The notes below the pieces were generated by a model. It searched no databases, was not told the DNA's origin, and saw only the letters and a list, made by a program, of their open reading frames with translations. DNA of 10,221 nt from TWA4 sp964613155 (lineage in GTDB: Bacteria > Bacillota > Clostridia > Lachnospirales > Lachnospiraceae), in NCBI GenBank assembly GCA_964613155.1, contig CAZTHP010000089.1:1-10221 (forward strand), given 5' to 3'. Made by a program: the position numbers and the translations under genes. Shown here piece after piece: positions 6,895-10,221 of the stretch (within the stretch, counting starts at the first letter, position 1; each line of letters opens with the position of its first letter).

Positions 6895-6917
6895 AAGAAA
6901 GCCTGAAGCACATGCAG

Positions 6918-7017
6918 AGTAGATGTGGAAATTTCCTTTATTTCTAAAGTCCGGGTTGATGCTTCCCTTTGGGAAGGAGCCGAATTGACCGGATTTGCAT
7001 CTACTGTAAAGAAATTT
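6918..7017 (+). ncRNA. Candidate structured RNA with crossing helices downstream of the EF-G-like gene
   Basis: AGTAGATG (6918-6925) is complementary to CATCTACT (6998-7005) over 8 bp. AAATTTC-C-TTTA (6929-6940) is complementary to TAAAGAAATTT (7007-7017) over 11 bp with one bulge. The two helices cross, so they form either a pseudoknot or two exclusive states. Between them lie TCCGG (6950-6954) with CCGGA (6989-6993), enclosing the perfect hairpin CTTCCC-TTT-GGGAAG (6962-6976). A GATC-GAAA-GATC hairpin with a GNRA loop follows at 7038-7049, then a terminator at 7074-7116. It could be a structured 3' UTR or a 3'-end-derived small RNA. No separate strong promoter is visible and I do not recognise a known RNA family. 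Confidence 0.35.
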
Positions 7018-7073
7018 TAAAATCCTAATTGAAATGTGATCGAAAGATCGAAAATCCTGATAATCCAAAGAAA

Positions 7074-7116
7074 AGCGTATGGCATTTCCATTGAGGAACT
7101 GCTGTACGCTTTTTTT
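7074..7116 (+). terminator. Intrinsic terminator of the EF-G-like transcript
   Basis: AGCGTATGGCA (7074-7084) pairs with TGCTGTACGCT (7100-7110) over 11 positions including two G-U pairs, followed by a run of seven T (7110-7116) and preceded by AAA. It lies 180 nt after the gene stop, so the transcript has an unusually long 3' region. Confidence 0.82.
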
Positions 7117-7163
7117 GTGGATTTCCTATTGAATTTGTTCTATTTGGATACTGGAAAATGAAG

Positions 7164-7189
7164 CAGATTGTAAGAAAAAATCTGTTTTT
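7164..7189 (+). terminator. Possible second plus-strand terminator
   Basis: CAGATT (7164-7169) pairs with AATCTG (7179-7184) and is followed by five T. The stem is short and AT-rich, so at best it is a weak backup to the terminator at 7074-7116. Confidence 0.35.
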
Positions 7190-7208
7190 GTTACGATACC
7201 AGTTTGAT

Positions 7209-7235
7209 GAAAACAATTTCTGTATCGGTAGAAAT
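7209..7235 (-). terminator. Possible terminator of the minus-strand gene
   Basis: Read on the minus strand, ATTTCT (7235-7230) and AGAAAT (7221-7216) form a 6-bp stem around ACCGATAC, followed by TGTTTTC. It starts about 20 nt after the TAG stop of the minus-strand gene at 7254. The stem has little G/C, so the call is tentative. Confidence 0.3.
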
Positions 7236-7253
7236 GCGATACTGGCGTTTAAT

Positions 7254-7751
7254 CTAATCAATCTGGTATGAAATACCGGCAAGCTTTAAAAGTCGTTTTG
7301 CCATATCATCCCAGGCGGTATCAAGAAGCTTCTCCATCGAGAAAAAATTCAGTGAAGCCCCCGTTACAAGGGTCAGCTTTTGGTTTTCGTAACGAAAATG
7401 CAGATAGAGACCGCTGATATCAGAGGTTTGATAAGGGAGATGGTATTGCGTCAAAAACTTCTCAATATTCGATTGAGACAGCTGAAAGACCAGACGGAAA
7501 CTTTGCGGCAGCTTCTTCCCTTTAATCAGCTGATAACAAAAGGGACGCAGTGTCTTCCAGTCGGAGTAAGCGGAATCCCGCAGCAGTTCCTTTTCTTCTT
7601 CGGTATAATAATCGGGATGGATCTTGCCATCTATGTGAAAGGTATTGCTGGTAGAAATCGTGATTTCTTTTACCAGAAAATAATCAAAGGTTTCCTTGGA
7701 AAAAATACAGCTTGCGGCAGTTTTTAATTCCGGGAGTGTGAAAGCAATCAT
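7254..7751 (-). CDS. Small protein of unknown function, DUF5721-like
   Basis: This is a 165-residue soluble-looking protein with no signal peptide and no membrane segment. It starts MIAFTLPELKTAASCIFSKE, then has TFDYFLVKEITISTSNTFHIDGKI (written here in part: ETFDYF..., ITIST, FHIDGK at about 38-43), an acidic-basic middle, a LTLVTGASLNFF strand-like segment (127-137) and a helical C-terminus with AWDDMAKRLLKLAG. The short N-terminal block followed by FHIDG recalls from memory the uncharacterised DUF5721 family of Clostridia; no function is known to me. The ATG at 7751 is chosen because GGAGG (minus strand, 7762-7758) lies 6 nt upstream; an in-frame ATG six codons earlier overlaps that site. 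It has its own promoter, so it is a deliberate single-gene unit, convergent with the EF-G-like gene and divergent from the peptidase gene. Confidence 0.82.
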   Translation of the reverse strand: MIAFTLPELKTAASCIFSKETFDYFLVKEITISTSNTFHIDGKIHPDYYTEEEKELLRDSAYSDWKTLRPFCYQLIKGKKLPQSFRLVFQLSQSNIEKFLTQYHLPYQTSDISGLYLHFRYENQKLTLVTGASLNFFSMEKLLDTAWDDMAKRLLKLAGISYQID

Positions 7752-7792
7752 GAAATGCCTCCGTTTCATTGAACAATTTTTAAATCATCTCT

Positions 7793-7821
7793 ACTCTATC
7801 GAATACAGGGGAAAATGTCAA
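7793..7821 (-). promoter_or_regulatory. Near-consensus promoter of the minus-strand gene
   Basis: On the minus strand TTGACA (7821-7816) and TAGAGT (7798-7793) are separated by exactly 17 nt. The -35 box is a perfect consensus. Transcription would start near 7786, about 35 nt before the ATG at 7751. Confidence 0.72.
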
Positions 7822-7844
7822 TCGGATTGTGTGGGAAATTGAAG

Positions 7845-7871
7845 ACTCGAAATTTAACACTTCTGTCGAGT
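7845..7871. promoter_or_regulatory. Inverted repeat in the divergent spacer, possible operator
   Basis: ACTCGA (7845-7850) and TCGAGT (7866-7871) are perfect inverted half-sites with 15 nt between them, centre to centre about 21 bp, or two helical turns. ACACTT also recurs at 7857 and 7880. The site lies upstream of the minus-strand promoter and of the putative plus-strand promoter, where a regulator could act on both. Confidence 0.35.
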
Positions 7872-7901
7872 GAAAATGACACTTTTTGTTCAATCTGCGT
7901 A

Positions 7902-7930
7902 TGGTTTATAGAAGATAAAAAGATTATAAT
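7902..7930 (+). promoter_or_regulatory. Possible promoter of the M18 peptidase gene
   Basis: A perfect TATAAT (7925-7930) has a poor -35 partner, TGGTTT (7902-7907), at 17 nt. If used, the transcript would start near 7937 with a leader of about 120 nt. That leader contains a hairpin (ATCAT, TTGG at 7977-7987 with CCAA, ATGAT at 7998-8010). Confidence 0.45.
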
Positions 7931-8060
7931 GATACCAGAGATTGTGAGCGTGCGCAGCACATCATAGTCCATAAGAATCATAGTTGGGCTTTTAGCACCA
8001 ATATCATGATAGAAAATGAATGGAAAAGAAATAATTGCAGCAGGAGGAAAATAAAAAGAG

Positions 8061-9362
8061 ATGTCTTTATATTATGAAGAAACCGAAAAATTACTGCGCT
8101 GTTTGAAGGAGGGCGTTTCCGCTTATCATACCGTTCAGCAGGCGGCAGGTCAGTTAGAAAAAGCAGGATTTTGTAAATTACAGCAGGAAAATGGCTGGAC
8201 ACTGGAAAAAGGAAAAAGTTATTACACAGAAGTGTTTGGAACGTCATTATTTGCGTTTCATGTGCCAAATGCCTATGAAGCGGGGATGCCGTTTTGCACA
8301 GCAGCAGCACATACCGATTGGCCGGGACTGCGCATCAAATCCTTCCCGGAATTAACCGAAGCACGTTATCAAAAATTAAATATTGAAGTGTATGGCGGAC
8401 CTATTTTCTATTCCTGGATGGATCGTCCGCTGTCAATTGCAGGTGCTGTTTGTCTGAAGGGAGAGGATCCTGCGCATCCGAAGATGCGTTTGGTGGATTT
8501 CAAACGTCCGATGGCGGTGATTCCCAGTATGGCGATTCATTATAACCGGGAAGTGAATAAAGGAACTGAGATTAATCCGCAGAAGGATCTGTTGCCGCTT
8601 TTAGATGTTATTTTGCCAGACTGGAAGCATGATGGTTATTTCAGTCGTTTGCTGGCAGAAGAACTCGGAACAGAGCCGGAAGAAATTTTATCCTTTGATC
8701 TGGGCTTTTACAATATGGATGAGCCCGTTCTTTATGGGGAACACACGGAAATGCTTTCTGCACCGCGTCTGGACAATCTGACTTCTGTACAGGCCTGTGT
8801 ATCTGCTTTGATCCGTGCAGCAAAGGCAGATACTTTCTCTGCAATCATGTTGTTTGATAATGAAGAAATTGGAAGTACAACCAAACAGGGCGCAGATTCT
8901 GTATTATTAGCGCATTTGTTGGAAAAGGTAGTGCAGGCATTGGGAGGAACACATTCTGATTATGTTACTTCTGCGATGAATGGAATGCTCTTATCCTGTG
9001 ATGTTTCTCATGCAGTTCATCCGAATCAGGCATCCGTCAGCGATCCGACCAATCAGGTTTTCTTAGGCGATGGTGTGGCGTTGAAATTGAACAGCTCGCA
9101 GCGTTATGCAACTGATGTACAGGCAACCGCTTTTGCAGAAGCAATCAGCCGGAAGTATGAAATTCCCTGTAAACGTTTCTGCAACCGTGCCGATGTACGG
9201 GGTGGAAGTACGTTAGGTGCGATGCTGAGTGCACAGCTTTGTACCCGCACGATCGATCTGGGTGTTTCCATCCTGGCAATGCATTCAGCAAGAGAATTAA
9301 TGGCTGTCACCGATCAGCAGTCCTTGACGGATTTTATTGCAGCAGCATTCGTAGAAAGATAA
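8061..9362 (+). CDS. M18 family aminopeptidase (aspartyl aminopeptidase-like)
   Basis: This is a 433-residue cytoplasmic di-zinc aminopeptidase of family M18, the usual length. It removes N-terminal residues, often acidic ones, from peptides. The metal-site motifs are all present in order: HTD at 84-86 (His84), RLDN with Asp238, DNEEIGS with Glu268/Glu269, SCDVSHAVHPN with Asp314, and AMHSARE with His408. GGP at 112-114, NRADVRGGSTLG (375-386) and the C-terminal GVSILAMHS segment also match. The ATG at 8061 follows GGAGG (8043-8047) at 13 nt, longer than optimal; a stop at 8052 rules out an earlier in-frame start and the next ATG is at codon 76, which would remove the start of the catalytic domain. 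It would process peptides such as those imported by the Opp system, but it is its own unit. Confidence 0.94.
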   Translation: MSLYYEETEKLLRCLKEGVSAYHTVQQAAGQLEKAGFCKLQQENGWTLEKGKSYYTEVFGTSLFAFHVPNAYEAGMPFCTAAAHTDWPGLRIKSFPELTEARYQKLNIEVYGGPIFYSWMDRPLSIAGAVCLKGEDPAHPKMRLVDFKRPMAVIPSMAIHYNREVNKGTEINPQKDLLPLLDVILPDWKHDGYFSRLLAEELGTEPEEILSFDLGFYNMDEPVLYGEHTEMLSAPRLDNLTSVQACVSALIRAAKADTFSAIMLFDNEEIGSTTKQGADSVLLAHLLEKVVQALGGTHSDYVTSAMNGMLLSCDVSHAVHPNQASVSDPTNQVFLGDGVALKLNSSQRYATDVQATAFAEAISRKYEIPCKRFCNRADVRGGSTLGAMLSAQLCTRTIDLGVSILAMHSARELMAVTDQQSLTDFIAAAFVER

Positions 9363-9400
9363 ATGACTTTCCCCCTTTTCAAATATATTTTTTCATGCTA

Positions 9401-9416
9401 TCATTAGTGGTAATGA
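9401..9416. promoter_or_regulatory. Perfect inverted repeat upstream of the degV-family gene
   Basis: TCATTA-GTGG-TAATGA is a perfect 6-bp inverted repeat about 27 nt before the ATG at 9443. It overlaps a weak promoter-like pair (TTTCAA 9377-9382, TATCAT 9399-9404, 16 nt apart). It could be an operator or a small messenger hairpin. It is followed by AAAAC, so it is a poor terminator for the upstream gene, for which I see no better one. Confidence 0.35.
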
Positions 9417-9442
9417 AAACCGTATGACATTGGGAGGCCATT

Positions 9443-10221
9443 ATGGATTATAAGATTGTTGGGGATAGCTGTTTGGATTGTAACGAAGAATTACGAAAGC
9501 AGGTTACGATTGTTCCGTTGACATTGGAAATTGGAGATTTAAGAGTTGTTGATGATGAAAGCTTTGATCAGCTGGCATTTCTAAAAGCGGTTCGGGAATC
9601 CGCAGAGTGTGCGCACTCTGCCTGCCCTTCTCCGCATGCTTTCATGGAGGCCTTTGAAGGCAATGCCAAAAGAGTTTATTGTATTACCTTATCGCAGCAT
9701 CTGAGCGGTTCTTACAATAGTGCGCTTTTGGGAAAAGAGCTGTATGAAGAAGAATATGCAGGAGATGGAAAGCAGATCGCCGTATTTAGTTCTGATTCTG
9801 CCTGTTGTGGGGAATCGATCATTGCGAAAAAAATCATGGAGCTGGAAGAACAGGAGCTTTCCTTTACAGAAATCTGTACGCAGGTACAGGCTTTTATCGA
9901 CCAGATGACAACCTTATTTGTACTGGAAGATCTGGATACCTTAAAGAAAAATGGACGTTTGACCGGTTTATCCGCAGTTTTAGCAACTGCTTTAAATATA
10001 AAGCCGCTGATGGGTGCCGATCATGGCGTGATCATTAAATTAGATCAAGCAAGAGGAATGAATCGTGCTTTGAAAAAATTGATCGAAAAAGTAGAAGCGA
10101 CCGCAGTGAATGCACAGAATCGTGTTTTGGGCATTAGTCATTGCAATTGTCCGGAACGAGCTGCCTATGTAAAGGAAGAAATCAGCAAACGCGTCTTATT
10201 TAAAGAAATTTATATCGCGAA
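9443..10221 (+). CDS. DegV family protein (fatty acid-binding), N-terminal part
   Basis: This reading frame is open to the window edge: 259 codons and two bases, with no stop, so the C-terminus lies outside. Family members run to about 280-290 residues. DegV/FakB-type proteins bind a fatty acid; FakB proteins present it to the kinase FakA for phosphorylation and entry into phospholipid synthesis. Seen motifs are DSCLD at 8-12 (usually DSTAD), PSP at 62-64, ITLSQHLSGSYNSA at 81-94, FSSDSACCGESI at 115-126, and FVLEDLDTLKKNGRLTG with ALNIKPLMG at 159-191. GGGAGG at 9432-9437 lies 5 nt before the ATG. The protein is cysteine-rich for the family, with Cys10, 13, 56, 61, 80, 121, 122, 145, 234 and 236. 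Whether it is a true FakB cannot be read from sequence. Confidence 0.92.
   Translation, partial: MDYKIVGDSCLDCNEELRKQVTIVPLTLEIGDLRVVDDESFDQLAFLKAVRESAECAHSACPSPHAFMEAFEGNAKRVYCITLSQHLSGSYNSALLGKELYEEEYAGDGKQIAVFSSDSACCGESIIAKKIMELEEQELSFTEICTQVQAFIDQMTTLFVLEDLDTLKKNGRLTGLSAVLATALNIKPLMGADHGVIIKLDQARGMNRALKKLIEKVEATAVNAQNRVLGISHCNCPERAAYVKEEISKRVLFKEIYIA

Noticed and set aside
6950..6993. tRNA-like fold in the region after the EF-G-like gene
   Set aside because: There is no acceptor stem, anticodon arm or TTC loop; the helices do not form a cloverleaf.
7380..7727. 115-codon plus-strand frame opposite the small minus-strand gene
   Set aside because: The minus-strand frame has a promoter, an RBS and a sensible protein; the plus frame has none of these.
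7796..7981. 61-codon minus-strand frame in the divergent spacer
   Set aside because: It overlaps the promoter and inverted repeat and has no RBS; its composition is that of AT-rich spacer.

Overview
The window reads as chromosomal DNA of a low-to-moderate G+C Bacillota (Firmicutes), most likely a gut-type member of Clostridia or Erysipelotrichia. The basis is strong purine-rich Shine-Dalgarno sites, AT-rich spacers with intrinsic terminators, an EF-G-2-like translational GTPase, a DegV protein and a small gene resembling a family (DUF5721) that I associate with Clostridia. Genus cannot be read from the sequence. No tRNA, rRNA, CRISPR array, transposase or integrase is visible.

Region 1 (1-4456) is a peptide ABC transporter locus. 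It holds the last 44 codons of a family 5 solute-binding protein, an intrinsic terminator, then a tight four-gene block: permeases oppB and oppC, and ATPases oppD and oppF. The block is separated by 3-15 nt gaps and ends at a large terminator. The internal terminator after the binding-protein gene, with no convincing promoter behind it, suggests that oppBCDF is read by partial readthrough and made in lower amounts than the binding protein.

Both terminators are immediately followed by a copy of the same 88-nt sequence (243-330 and 4455-4542). The copies differ at nine positions with no gaps and fold into three nested helices. Several differences preserve or improve pairing. This is an unnamed structured intergenic repeat bracketing oppBCDF.

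Region 2 (4543-7253) contains an EF-G-like gene with a good sigma-A-type promoter and a strong RBS. It belongs to the EF-G-2-like branch and has departures in the P-loop, switch I, switch II and G4 motif. Its 3' region (6918-7017) carries two helices in crossing order, forming a possible pseudoknot or switch, followed by a terminator. It could be a structured 3' UTR or a small RNA.

Region 3 (7254-9362) has a small minus-strand gene of unknown function, convergent with the EF-G-like gene. It is divergent from an M18 zinc aminopeptidase gene across a spacer with a near-consensus minus-strand promoter, an inverted repeat and a leader of roughly 120 nt. Region 4 (9443-end) is a DegV-family fatty-acid-binding protein that runs off the window. 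Peptide import by Opp and cleavage by the M18 peptidase fit one peptide-utilisation theme, but they are separate transcription units.
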